52,898 nucleotides of DNA from an uncultured Pseudomonadota bacterium. Lineage in GTDB: Bacteria > Pseudomonadota > Gammaproteobacteria > Methylococcales > Methylomonadaceae. Numbering within the stretch: the first letter of the stretch is position 1; the number at the start of each line of letters is the position of its first letter. The notes under the pieces were generated by a model that ran no database searches, was not told the DNA's origin, and worked only from the letters and a program-made list of their open reading frames with translations. The stretch spans positions 1-52,898 of the forward strand of contig CAIQWF010000220.1 of the NCBI GenBank assembly GCA_903875455.1, read 5' to 3'. A program made the translations under genes and the position numbers. Shown in pieces: positions 1 through 7,982 of this stretch.

Positions 1-2
1 AA

Positions 3-131
3 ATCCTCTGGCGCAATGTGAAATATCAGTGGTTGCCTTTGTCGAGCTATTTTAGCTATGACAATTTGAAAAAATCCGTTTTAGAAGTGCTTTCAAGCTT
101 TGGTAGTAAATACCTGATAACTTTTGCTTAG
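3..131 (+). CDS. IS630-type transposase, C-terminal end (cut by window edge)
   Basis: An open frame enters from the left edge and stops at 129-131. Its 42 residues begin ILWRNVKYQWLPLSSY and end FGSKYLITFA. The pattern (bulky-W-x3-KYxW at the start, a helix, then FGxxYxIxFA at the end) matches the C-terminus of the IS630/Tc1-mariner-like DDE transposases. The catalytic core lies outside the window, so it cannot be said whether the element is intact. The terminal inverted repeat should lie just after the stop, but only one end is present and it cannot be confirmed. The identification rests on a short segment. Confidence 0.6.
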   Translation: MLWRNVKYQWLPLSSYFSYDNLKKSVLEVLSSFGSKYLITFA

Positions 132-262
132 ATACTTATATCAATCGGGAGTCGTCTCTGGAAATCATGGTACAGAAACCTGACGGAACAGTTATCAAGG
201 TGACAGGGAAAAATATCGGCACTAAAGAAGTTCAGCAGATTTTTACTGGCTTGAATAGCTAA
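131..262 (+). pseudogene. Orphan C-terminal coding tail next to the transposase
   Basis: A frame without its own convincing start continues to the stop at 260-262. Its last part reads SLEIMVQKPDGTVIKVTGKN followed by IGTKEVQQIF, a plausible beta-hairpin plus helix. It begins where the transposase frame ends, so it may be the tail of a gene whose front was displaced by the insertion. The only internal ATG (167-169) would give a 31-residue peptide. It lies 26 bases upstream of the caspase-FGE gene and could once have been its operon partner. No family is recognised. Confidence 0.3.
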
Positions 263-288
263 ATAGACTTCCAAACGGATAATAGAGC

Positions 289-2052
289 ATGACCAATTAC
301 GCAGTTCTCATCGGCAATAGCGAATTTCCCAATGAGCCGAGTTTAAAGCCTTTATCTTGTCCGCCGCAGGATGTGGAGGGCTTGAAAGCGGTATTAACGG
401 CGGAAAATCGCGGCCAGTTTTTGGCGGACAATATCAGCGTGTTGGTGAATGCGGAAAGCAAACAAGTCGCCCGCGAAATTAATCGGGTGTTAAAAGCCGC
501 CGGGAAGGATGATTTGGTGTTGCTGTATTATTCGGGGCATGGCTTGCCGAATAACCGCAACAATCTGTTTTTATCCGCGCACGATACCGAGTCGGAATTA
601 TTGGAGTCCACCGCTGTGTCGTTTAATCAGATTTATGAGCTGATTAACACCTTTTATTGCAAAAAAATCATTATTATTCTGGATTGTTGTTATAGCGGCG
701 CGGCGGGCGCGGTGTTTAAGGGCGATATTCCTTCACAATTACAAACCATCAATGACAAGGTAACGGGGACGTTTTTGATTACCGCGACCTCGAATGACCA
801 AGTGGCAATTGATAAAACGGCAGATAGTCGGTTTAGTTTGTTTACCAAACATTTGATTGACGGCTTGGAGACTGGGGCGGCAGATACAGATGGCAATGGC
901 TGGATTTCAATTGATGAGTTGTTTCGCTATGTGTCGAAAAAAGTGACAGAGGACAATCCGAATCAAATACCAAAAAGATTTGGGAAAAATGAAACGGGAG
1001 AAATGGTTGTTGCCAAAAGTGGGCGTGATTCGCGCAAGGAAAAAAATGAAAAACTGGAGGCGTTTTTTCTTGATTTGAAAAAGGAGAAGCGAATAGCGAG
1101 AGATATTTTGCTGGCTGTTCTGGACATGCTTGAAAAAAAGGAATCTGACTTTTCGGCTATTGAAAAACAGCAGTATGAGTTGGTTTTGGCTGTTTATGAA
1201 AGCAAAATTGAATCGGTTGAGTTTGTTAGAAAATGGGACAAACTTTCCAGTCAGCCAGACCTTCCAGGTTTTAAAAACCTGGAAGGTCTAAAACCAGAAC
1301 CGCCGGTGATTATTACGCCGTCAAAAACCATTGCCGAACCGCCTGCAACCTGGCAATGTCCGGTTACGGGGATGGAGTTTGTCTTTATCAAACCCGGTAC
1401 GTTTATGATGGGCAGTCCTGAAAGTGAGGAGGGAAGAAGCGATGATGAAAGACTGCATCAGGTGACGATTGAAAAAGGCTTTTATTTGGGGAAATATTTA
1501 GTCACGCAGGCGCAATGGCAACAGGTGATGGGTAACAATCCTTCCAGTTTTGAAGGCGATAACTTGCCGGTTGAAACGGTAAACTGGAATGATGTGCAGG
1601 AATTTTTGCAAAAACTGAACGCTAAAGCCGATAAAAACTATCGTTTGCCCACTGAAGCCGAATGGGAATACGCTTGTCGTGCGGGAACAACCACGCCGTT
1701 TTCCTGTGGAGAAACCATTTCTACGGAGTTAGCCAATTACAATGGTAATGGTGTTTACGGGAAGGGCAAAAAAGGTGTTTATCGTCGGCAAACTACAGCG
1801 GTTGGCTCATTTCCTGCCAATTCTTGGGGCTTGCATGATATGGCAGGGAATGTGTGGGAGTGGACTTGCTCAGACTATTCTGAAAATTATGATGGCAATG
1901 AAACAAAATGCTCTAGCGGTTCTGGTACGCTGCGTGCTATTCGCGGCGGTTCGTGGTTCAGCCGCCCGAGGTGGTTGCGTTCTGCCTATCGTAACAGGAG
2001 CTATCCGACTTACCGCAGCTTCATCTTGGGTTTTCGTATTTCCAGGATGTAA
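289..2052 (+). CDS. Caspase-like protease fused to FGE-sulfatase (C-type-lectin fold) domain; candidate DGR target
   Basis: 587 residues with two domains. Residues 1-240 form a caspase/metacaspase-like (peptidase C14) domain, with the catalytic His84 in YYSGHG and Cys134 in LDCCYSG. Residues 245-325 are charged and probably helical. A Pro-rich linker follows, partly encoded by a palindromic repeat at 1257-1289. Residues 355-587 are an FGE-sulfatase/SUMF1-type domain, with FMMGSP, RLPTEAEWEYACRAG, GNVWEW and the terminal GGSW...GFRI. Proteins of this kind are proposed to link a recognition domain to a death-type protease in bacterial conflict systems. The last 40 residues show the codon pattern of a DGR variable repeat (separate entry). 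No signal peptide is seen, so it is presumably cytoplasmic. The protease and FGE domains are clear; the biological role is inferred. Confidence 0.9.
   Translation: MTNYAVLIGNSEFPNEPSLKPLSCPPQDVEGLKAVLTAENRGQFLADNISVLVNAESKQVAREINRVLKAAGKDDLVLLYYSGHGLPNNRNNLFLSAHDTESELLESTAVSFNQIYELINTFYCKKIIIILDCCYSGAAGAVFKGDIPSQLQTINDKVTGTFLITATSNDQVAIDKTADSRFSLFTKHLIDGLETGAADTDGNGWISIDELFRYVSKKVTEDNPNQIPKRFGKNETGEMVVAKSGRDSRKEKNEKLEAFFLDLKKEKRIARDILLAVLDMLEKKESDFSAIEKQQYELVLAVYESKIESVEFVRKWDKLSSQPDLPGFKNLEGLKPEPPVIITPSKTIAEPPATWQCPVTGMEFVFIKPGTFMMGSPESEEGRSDDERLHQVTIEKGFYLGKYLVTQAQWQQVMGNNPSSFEGDNLPVETVNWNDVQEFLQKLNAKADKNYRLPTEAEWEYACRAGTTTPFSCGETISTELANYNGNGVYGKGKKGVYRRQTTAVGSFPANSWGLHDMAGNVWEWTCSDYSENYDGNETKCSSGSGTLRAIRGGSWFSRPRWLRSAYRNRSYPTYRSFILGFRISRM
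1257..1289. repeat. 33-bp palindromic repeat read in frame as a linker
   Basis: A near-perfect palindrome starting AGACCTTCCAGG and ending CCTGGAAGGTCT. The same 33 bases recur exactly at 12845-12877 between convergent genes, and a relative occurs at 45228-45260. Here it lies inside the caspase-FGE gene and is translated as PDLPGFKNLEGLK between the helical region and the FGE domain. This suggests a mobile intergenic repeat that landed in a tolerant linker. Confidence 0.85.
1930..2049 (+). other. Candidate DGR variable repeat (VR)
   Basis: The segment encodes RAIRGGSWFSRPRWLRSAYR and then NRSYPTYRSFILGFRIS. Ten codons (TTC, AGC, TAT, AAC, AGC, TAT, TAC, AGC, TTC, ATC) all end in C or T and all differ from AAC/AAT only at the first two bases. 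They are interleaved with constant codons for GGSW, RSA, NR, P and GFR. DGRs produce this when adenines of AAC/AAT codons in a template repeat are randomised during reverse transcription. No template repeat or reverse transcriptase lies in the window, so the element acting on it, if any, is remote. Boundaries are approximate. Confidence 0.65.
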
Positions 2053-2145
2053 ATCTATACTCTTTTTTCTTTTTCTCTTTAATTTCTGCAAACCCAAACT
2101 TTATGATGTAAAAGCAGATGGCTTGAGCGCAGATAATATGGGGTT

Positions 2146-2165
2146 CTAGGGGCGATAGCCCCTAG
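2146..2165. other. 8-bp stem / GATA-loop hairpin downstream of the candidate VR
   Basis: CTAGGGGC, a GATA loop, then GCCCCTAG form a perfect 8-bp stem. DGR targets are known to carry a GC-rich 7-10 bp hairpin with a GRNA tetraloop downstream of the VR, needed for efficient homing. GATA fits GRNA. It lies about 95 bases after the stop codon, farther than in the phage BPP-1 prototype. A run of eight T's begins a few bases later (about 2172), so it may equally be a transcription terminator for the caspase-FGE gene. Confidence 0.6.
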
Positions 2166-2292
2166 CCGCGATTTTTTTTGAACAGGATGGCACGGATTTA
2201 AAGATAATCAGCAAGTAATAAGCCGACATGAAATTAAACGCAACACACAAACGTTTTTTATAAAAGACATACCAGACAAAAAGGAAAACGCC

Positions 2293-2508
2293 ATGCAAAT
2301 TGTATTAAGCCAAGAATTTATTATGGATAACTCACACAGTTTTTCCATCAACAATGTTCCCATTTCAACCGGCGAAAAATTCACCGTGATTATTCTGCGT
2401 GACAACGAAAAACAAACCCTAAAACCACGCCGAAAAGTTTACGCACACCGTTTTTGCGTAGAAAATATTGACTTGCCTAAACGGGACGAATTATATGACC
2501 GTCAATAG
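2293..2508 (+). CDS. Antitoxin of a VapBC-type pair
   Basis: 71 residues. It starts MQIVLSQEFIMDNSHSFSIN and continues VPISTGEKFTVIILRD. This is the short beta-strand N-terminus common in small antitoxins paired with PIN toxins, followed by a basic tail that would bind the toxin. An AAGGAAAAC ribosome site lies 4-11 bases before the ATG. The gene overlaps the PIN-domain gene by 14 bases, the usual antitoxin-first order, so the two are probably co-translated and autorepressed. No DNA-binding motif can be named with certainty. Its first 50 bases are partly repeated after the toxin gene (see 2931-2970). Confidence 0.65.
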   Translation: MQIVLSQEFIMDNSHSFSINNVPISTGEKFTVIILRDNEKQTLKPRRKVYAHRFCVENIDLPKRDELYDRQ

Positions 2509-2902
2509 CTTCATTGACACCAATATTTGGGTTTATGCGCATTTTCAGGATGAGAATCAAAAATCCGCTATTGCTCTGGAATTATTGGAAACACTACCCT
2601 CTTTAACCAGCAGTACTCAGGTTTTAAATGAATACTATAGCGTTATGCTGAAAAAGAAAATCGCAGACAACTTAATTCAAGACAACATTGAAATAATTAT
2701 CAGCATCTGTGAGATTAAAATCATTGCAATTTCAACCATTCGATTAGCTCATCAATTGAAATTAAAATACGGATTTTCTTATTGGGATAGCTTGATTTTA
2801 GCCAGTGCGTTAGAGGCCGATTGTGACTCCATTTATTCTGAAGACATGCAGCATCAGCAAATCATAGAAGGAAAACTGCAAATTATTAATCCTTTTGTAT
2901 AA
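2495..2902 (+). CDS. PIN-domain ribonuclease toxin (VapC-type)
   Basis: 135 residues from the ATG at 2495, which overlaps the end of the antitoxin gene. PIN-domain acidic residues are visible: D in FIDTNIWVY near the N-terminus, E in LNEYYS, D in SYWDSLI and the C-terminal SEDMQH. PIN toxins are Mg-dependent RNases held inactive by their antitoxin. The C-terminal third closely resembles the second PIN toxin at 36638-37045, with shared [11 protein letters not shown] and INPF or LNPF. The two antitoxins are unalike. An upstream in-frame start at 2468 is possible, but 2495 gives the normal length and the normal first strand. Confidence 0.88.
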   Translation: MTVNSFIDTNIWVYAHFQDENQKSAIALELLETLPSLTSSTQVLNEYYSVMLKKKIADNLIQDNIEIIISICEIKIIAISTIRLAHQLKLKYGFSYWDSLILASALEADCDSIYSEDMQHQQIIEGKLQIINPFV

Positions 2903-2930
2903 AAACACGGCACACAAAAAGGAAAACCGG

Positions 2931-2970
2931 ATTAAGGCAAGAATTTATTATGGATAGCCGACATAGTTTT
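2931..2970. repeat. Partial repeat of the first antitoxin's 5' end (with 2304-2343)
   Basis: This 40-base segment after the toxin stop matches 2304-2343, inside the first codons of the antitoxin gene, at 35 of 40 positions. The 14 bases around the antitoxin ribosome site (2276-2289) are also repeated, at 2914-2927. The toxin-antitoxin pair is therefore flanked by imperfect direct repeats. They could be the decayed start of a second antitoxin gene or a recombination footprint. No usable reading frame continues from the second copy. Confidence 0.75.
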
Positions 2971-3033
2971 CTATAAAAGTACCCTGCGTGAGGGCTGCAT
3001 CCGTGCAGGAAAAGAACGCAAAGAATGGCTTGC

Positions 3034-6000
3034 TTAAACCGAAGAGCGAATATGAATCTCCCGCTGTGGCAGCGGAATTTCAATATTATTCTCCGCCAAG
3101 GCCTTATAAAGCCGCACATGCAACTCATGTGACACTGGCATTCTATGTCCCAACTCACTGACGTGCACCCGAATTGAAAACATCAGCGCACTCTCCCCAA
3201 ACCCGACAAAACACACATCCGGCTTGGGTTCTGCCAACACCAATGGCGTACTGTTCACAGCCTCAGAAAGCACCTGACACACCAGATCCACATCGGAACC
3301 ATAAGCAATGCCAACCGGAATCACCAGTCGGGTAATCTGGCTGCTTAACGCCCAATTCACCAGCTTATCGGTGATAAAAGTTTTATTCGGCACAATCAGC
3401 TCTTTCTGGTCAAAATCGACAATCCGCGTAGCCCGCATCTGAATCTGACTGACTTTGCCGCTGACATCACCAATGGTTACGGTATCGCCAACCCGAATTG
3501 GCCGTTCAAATAACAAAATAATCCCTGATACCAGATTGGCAAAAATTTCCTGCAAACCAAAACCCAAGCCGACGCTAAGTGCGGCCACCAGCCATTGCAC
3601 CTGCGACCAGCTGCCGCCCAGTTCATTGATGATAAAAATCAGCCCCACCGCAATCAGCACATAACGGCTGAGTTGATTAATCGCGTAACGGCTGCCCAGT
3701 TCAAAGGAAAAGCGTCTTAAAATCAAAATCTCCAGCAGACCGGGAAAATTGTTCACCGCAACCAGCATCACAAACAGATAAACGCCTGCCAGCAACAAAT
3801 TCCCCAAAGTAACGGCTTGCAGGGTTTCCTGCTTGTCAATCACGGCCAAATGCTGCCACAACACAATTTGATCCAGAAACGAAAAGGCCGGCAAAATGTT
3901 TCTCCAAATCATCCAGAGGCCTGCTAACAAACTGATGCCGATGAAAACGTTTAGCAGTTTGTTGGTTTGCTGATTGATGGTGGGAATATCCAGCAACGCC
4001 AATTCCGGTTTTTCTGCCTCAGTTGCAGCGGGGTGTTTGGTGCTGAGCAGGGCGGCCTTGCGTTTTTGCTGGGCATTTTTCAGGGCAAGCTGCCGGTTTA
4101 CCAGCGTCAGCCAGCGCACGATCATTTCATGGACAATGATAATCACAAAGCACAGCCGTAATGTCACTACCAGTTTTTGCTCCAGCTCCAGCGCACTTAA
4201 ATAATAGCCCGCCAAAGCAAAGCCGATTACGGTCAACGGAATTGCAAATACGCTGCCGTACCAGAGATAATGCAGCCGCGCCAGCCAGCTTGTCGGTTTT
4301 TCCTTAATCAGGTTTTGCAATATGCCCTGTTCAGGATTCAAGATTCGCGCCAGTAACAGCATTATCACCAGCATAATCAGGGTTAAAGCCAGCCGCCCCA
4401 GGCTGTCACTGTGCAAGGTGTTTTTTGAGGCATTCGCCATGTTCATCAAAAAAATCGCCGGCAACACAATGCGTCTCGCCCAGGCAATTTGCTGATGAAG
4501 TAACAGGGTGGTTTGGGTTTGCCAGTTAAAATGTTTCTCTACAATCCCATAGGGTGCAAACAGTTGGTAAAACAGATGCAGAAAAAACCAGGGCGGCGCG
4601 GTCGCCTGCAAACCTTTGGCGATTGCCAGACTGAAATCTGCCGATTGCGCACCGCTTTCCAGCAACCAGCCGGCAAAGAATAATGCCAACGGCACCGGCA
4701 AAATAGTGATGACGGTATAAGCCAATGCCGACAAAGTGAAATGAAACTGGTCGCTATAAATCAAACCGACTTTTATCCCGATGCCAGTGATTTTTTTGCT
4801 CAAGCGCTGTTGATAACGGAGCAATGTGGCAATCAGCAACACCGCTAAAAAAGTAAAAAAGGAGTTGCTAACCATGCTGTTAAACAAATTAACAGCGGCT
4901 TTCTGCCAGTTGGCAAGCGACAGCAGCCATTTTCCGGCATCATATAAGTTGAGGAAATAAGCCTTGTTGATAGGTGCGGAGCTGGGTACCCACAGCAGCC
5001 GCTCATCCAGATACAAAGCATATTTCCCGGCCTGTTTTAAGATTTGCTGCTTGGCAAAATCATAATCGCCCAGACTGCGCAAATAACTTGCATCAGCCTT
5101 GCTGAGTTTATTCAGCAACTCTTTTTGCTCGCTTAACAATTGCCGCAACTCGGCTTCAACAGCGGGGCGGGAAGTATTGTCCGGCATGGTTTGTCCGGCC
5201 ATCAGCCTTTGCAGTTCCACTTCAGAATCAGCCAGTTCCTTGAGTCGGGTTTCCAGTTTAAATTCAGCCAGACTGGTTAAGGCGGTTTCATTCTGAATGT
5301 ATTCGCTTTGCTGATTAAACTGGTCAATTGCGGCCAGTTTATAGCGCTGTTCGCGCAAGATTTTTCCCAATGCCGGACTCAATCCTGCCAGAGTGATTTT
5401 CTTTTCGGCGTTTTTGAAATCGTTTTCTATCTCCAGCGCTTCTGCCTCCAGCAACTCTTTTTCCTGATTATTTTTTTCCAGCTTGGTGCTGATAGTTTGC
5501 AACTCAAAACTGTAACTGATGTTTTCCTTGGTCAATGCTTGGATGGTCGGATGTTTATGCAGACTTTGCTTTTCAATTTTCAGCAGTTTGTTTTTTAAAG
5601 ATTGCGCTTCCAGTTGTTGCCGTTCTGAGAGATTGCGCTCAATTTCGCTAATAACCGGCAACTGCGCCTGTTTTTGCAGCATCAGCAATTGCAATTGACT
5701 TTTTAACAGTTCCACCCGCGCCGGATGACTAATCGCTTCCAGGCCCAGCATTTTCAGTTGGCTGGTCAATTTATTGTAGGCGGTTTTAATCTGCAACTGC
5801 CGGGCTTCGCGTTCCAACTCGGTTTCAGCTAACAGTTTGAGGATTTCGCTGTTTTTGTCGCTGTCATCCAAAGCCTGTTTTGCCGCTTCTGTTTCCTGTC
5901 TGATTTCTGTTTCCCGCGCTTCCTGAAAAGTCAGCTCATTTTCAAGCTTGGCGAGTTGGGTTTCCAGATTATTCAAGTTAGTTTTTTCCAGGGCCAGACG

Positions 6001-6396
6001 TTGCTCCAGTTGTTCGACCGACAGCCGGTTAAAAATTTCCGGCGTTTTGGTTTGCTGCGCTTGAAAATTATTCAGCTTGGCTTGCTGTTCTTTTAGTTTG
6101 CCCGCCGATTGCTCTATCGCCTGCTGATAGCTTTGGGCCAAAAACTGAAACCACTCATCATTGCGCAGGTTTTCATTGGCGGCGCGGTAAAATCCCAATA
6201 ACTTGTTTTTCTGAGCCTCATCCAGATCGGTTCTGTTCTTTAAGGCGTTGATTTTATTTTCCAGACTGTCTTGTGAAATTTCATGCTCAGCAACCAGTTT
6301 CGCCGTCTGGCGGGCTGGCGCGGCAGAAACTGCGGTGGTTAATGAGGTTAAAACCAGCAAAATTAACACTTTAAAAACAGAAGTTCGGTGATTCAT
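3034..6396 (-). CDS. MscK/MscM-type mechanosensitive channel
   Basis: 1120 residues, about the length of E. coli MscK. A signal peptide (KVLILLVLTSLTTAVSAAPA) is followed by some 450 residues of Gln/Leu/Glu-rich coiled coil, expected in the periplasm. A series of membrane helices starts near residue 500. The MscS pore and beta domain come at about 870-1060, with a glycine/alanine-rich pore helix (AALSVGLGFGLQEIFANLV), LFERPIRVGDTVTIGDVSGK and the PNKTFITDKLVNW stretch typical of MscK. The protein opens under membrane tension and releases solutes during osmotic downshock. It is transcribed alone, divergently from the gene at 6553. MscK and MscM cannot be told apart here. Confidence 0.93.
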   Translation of the reverse strand: MNHRTSVFKVLILLVLTSLTTAVSAAPARQTAKLVAEHEISQDSLENKINALKNRTDLDEAQKNKLLGFYRAANENLRNDEWFQFLAQSYQQAIEQSAGKLKEQQAKLNNFQAQQTKTPEIFNRLSVEQLEQRLALEKTNLNNLETQLAKLENELTFQEARETEIRQETEAAKQALDDSDKNSEILKLLAETELEREARQLQIKTAYNKLTSQLKMLGLEAISHPARVELLKSQLQLLMLQKQAQLPVISEIERNLSERQQLEAQSLKNKLLKIEKQSLHKHPTIQALTKENISYSFELQTISTKLEKNNQEKELLEAEALEIENDFKNAEKKITLAGLSPALGKILREQRYKLAAIDQFNQQSEYIQNETALTSLAEFKLETRLKELADSEVELQRLMAGQTMPDNTSRPAVEAELRQLLSEQKELLNKLSKADASYLRSLGDYDFAKQQILKQAGKYALYLDERLLWVPSSAPINKAYFLNLYDAGKWLLSLANWQKAAVNLFNSMVSNSFFTFLAVLLIATLLRYQQRLSKKITGIGIKVGLIYSDQFHFTLSALAYTVITILPVPLALFFAGWLLESGAQSADFSLAIAKGLQATAPPWFFLHLFYQLFAPYGIVEKHFNWQTQTTLLLHQQIAWARRIVLPAIFLMNMANASKNTLHSDSLGRLALTLIMLVIMLLLARILNPEQGILQNLIKEKPTSWLARLHYLWYGSVFAIPLTVIGFALAGYYLSALELEQKLVVTLRLCFVIIIVHEMIVRWLTLVNRQLALKNAQQKRKAALLSTKHPAATEAEKPELALLDIPTINQQTNKLLNVFIGISLLAGLWMIWRNILPAFSFLDQIVLWQHLAVIDKQETLQAVTLGNLLLAGVYLFVMLVAVNNFPGLLEILILRRFSFELGSRYAINQLSRYVLIAVGLIFIINELGGSWSQVQWLVAALSVGLGFGLQEIFANLVSGIILLFERPIRVGDTVTIGDVSGKVSQIQMRATRIVDFDQKELIVPNKTFITDKLVNWALSSQITRLVIPVGIAYGSDVDLVCQVLSEAVNSTPLVLAEPKPDVCFVGFGESALMFSIRVHVSELGHRMPVSHELHVRLYKALAENNIEIPLPQREIHIRSSV

Positions 6397-6552
6397 GGCG
6401 TATTTTTTATCGAGATGAGTTCAGCAAAAATATGACCGACTATGTTAATAGCATGAGGTGGATTTTGATAGCAATCACTATAATAAACACCGAAACAGCC
6501 GCTAAAATAGCCGGGCTGTTAAGATTTTTTTCTGGTTACTTTAAGGATACTG

Positions 6553-7308
6553 ATGATGATTAAATGGAAACTGATGCTGACAACCCTGCCGTTTGTGATT
6601 GTCATTCTGCTATGTACTTTTATTCGGGCGGAAATTTTGCATATTCCGCCCTTGCTGGAATTTTCCGATACCGCGCCGATTATTACTGCCACCGCTTTGG
6701 TGATTGGTTTTATGCTGGCAGGGATTATGGCGGATTATAAAGAGGGCGAGAAACTGCCGGGCGAGCTGGCGTGCGCTTTGCAGGCCATTGATGATTGCAT
6801 TCACGCCGATGTTTCACTGTTTAGCGAGGCTGATTTTGCCACGCTGAAACAGCTTAATGCCAAACTTTATGCGGCGGTGATGAGCTGGTTATTTAACCGT
6901 GAAACTGCGGAAAAAAGTTATGCCCTGATGCGGGAAATGATTGTGGCGACCGAGGCCTCAGTGGTGTTTAAAAATAATGTCCTGAAAAGCATTGATACCT
7001 TAAGACGCAATATCACCCGTCTGGATGTGATTCGCCGTACCGATTTTATTCAAACCGGTTATGCGCTGCTGGAGGTCTTTGTCACGATTACCTTGAGTTT
7101 GCTGGTATTCGCCAATTTTAAGAACCCGATTGCCCAATATCTGGTGGTCGGGGCGATTTCTTTGGTTTATGTTTATATGATTCGGCTGATTCGCGATTTG
7201 GATAATCCGTTTGATTATAATCAGGACGGCAGCTGTTCAGGGGCGGCGGAAGTCGATTATTTTCCGCTTACCGAAGCACAGAAACGCTTGGGTTATCCGC
7301 AGGAGTGA
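6553..7308 (+). CDS. Bestrophin-like (DUF4239) membrane protein
   Basis: 251 residues. Two hydrophobic segments lie at the N-terminus (WKLMLTTLPFVIVILLCTF and a second at about residues 45-65) and two more at about 175-215. The cytoplasmic loop between them is helical. The closing LIRDLDNPFDY is characteristic of the DUF4239/bestrophin-like family. The function of bacterial members is mostly unknown; distant bestrophins are anion channels. It is transcribed divergently from the mechanosensitive channel gene, with 156 bases between the starts, and convergent with the rhodanese gene. An alternative start is the second methionine. Confidence 0.7.
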   Translation: MMIKWKLMLTTLPFVIVILLCTFIRAEILHIPPLLEFSDTAPIITATALVIGFMLAGIMADYKEGEKLPGELACALQAIDDCIHADVSLFSEADFATLKQLNAKLYAAVMSWLFNRETAEKSYALMREMIVATEASVVFKNNVLKSIDTLRRNITRLDVIRRTDFIQTGYALLEVFVTITLSLLVFANFKNPIAQYLVVGAISLVYVYMIRLIRDLDNPFDYNQDGSCSGAAEVDYFPLTEAQKRLGYPQE

Positions 7309-7323
7309 TGTGCGCTGGTTTGC

Positions 7324-7354
7324 CTCGTTCCCACGCCAGAAGTTTGGGAACGAG
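7324..7354. terminator. Palindromic repeat between convergent genes
   Basis: CTCGTTCCCA at 7324-7333 pairs with TGGGAACGAG at 7345-7354, a perfect 10-bp stem with an 11-base loop. It sits between the stops of two convergent genes and may end transcription both ways. There is no long T run. It resembles dispersed intergenic palindromes rather than a classical intrinsic terminator. Confidence 0.55.
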
Positions 7355-7391
7355 CGCTATTGAAATACTGTTTGCTATTCAGCTTGAGGCG

Positions 7392-7769
7392 TTATTGAAA
7401 AGCGAAACCGGCTTTTTGCCAGGCGTTTACGCCGTCCTCAAGATTGGTTAAGTCGGTATAGCCCAGTTCATTTAGCGATCTGGCCGCCGCATTTGCCATT
7501 CGTCCGCTTTTGCAATACAGATAAATGGCGGTATTTTTATCTTTCGGCAGTTTGTCCTGATATTTTTCAATTTCGTCATAAGGGATAAAAAGATCGGTGC
7601 CTTTAATATGTTGTTGCTCTGGTGTATGGACATCCACTAAAAATATATCTTGGCTCTGCATCAGTTTGTTTAAATCGGCAGCTGTGACCATTTTCAGATA
7701 CTCCGGTTTTTGAAACTGGCAGCCGCTGATAAAAAGCATAAATGCGAGGATGGCAATGATTTTTTTCAT
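7392..7769 (-). CDS. Rhodanese-like lipoprotein
   Basis: 125 residues. The N-terminus is a lipoprotein signal (MKKIIAILAFMLFISGCQ) with the modified cysteine at about residue 17. The rest is one rhodanese domain: the DVHTPEQ motif near residue 47 and the active-site loop YCKSGRMANAA with the catalytic cysteine. Periplasmic single-domain rhodaneses of this size (PspE-like) move sulfane sulfur between thiols. The substrate is unknown. It is a single gene convergent with the bestrophin-like gene. Confidence 0.88.
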   Translation of the reverse strand: MKKIIAILAFMLFISGCQFQKPEYLKMVTAADLNKLMQSQDIFLVDVHTPEQQHIKGTDLFIPYDEIEKYQDKLPKDKNTAIYLYCKSGRMANAAARSLNELGYTDLTNLEDGVNAWQKAGFAFQ

Positions 7770-7951
7770 CTTTAAAATCTCTGGTGGCTGGTTTGACGGT
7801 GAATAAAACGCATTTGGGCAACATCTGTATCAATTTCTGCAATCGTGGGTGCTGTTTTGATGCAGCCCCTCTGCTTTTAACCTTATCGTGTGGGAGATAA
7901 TTTAACCACGCCATAGCGGTTTATCAAAATAATACTTATATTTTAATATGT

Positions 7952-7957
7952 TATAAT
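7952..7957 (+). promoter_or_regulatory. Possible -10 box upstream of the PKS-ACP pair
   Basis: A perfect TATAAT lies in the very AT-rich stretch 7920-7970, about 30 bases before a 31-codon frame and 118 before the PKS-like gene. No good -35 element is seen 16-18 bases upstream, so this is tentative. Apart from this and the small frame, 7770-8074 holds nothing else recognisable. Confidence 0.3.
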
Positions 7958-7982
7958 TCAAATATGTGCTGATTTTTTTGAA

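Noticed and set aside
1742-2149. Plus-strand frame of 135 codons overlapping the end of the caspase-FGE gene
   Set aside because: It runs in another frame over the FGE domain and candidate VR; no start signal and no protein-like composition.
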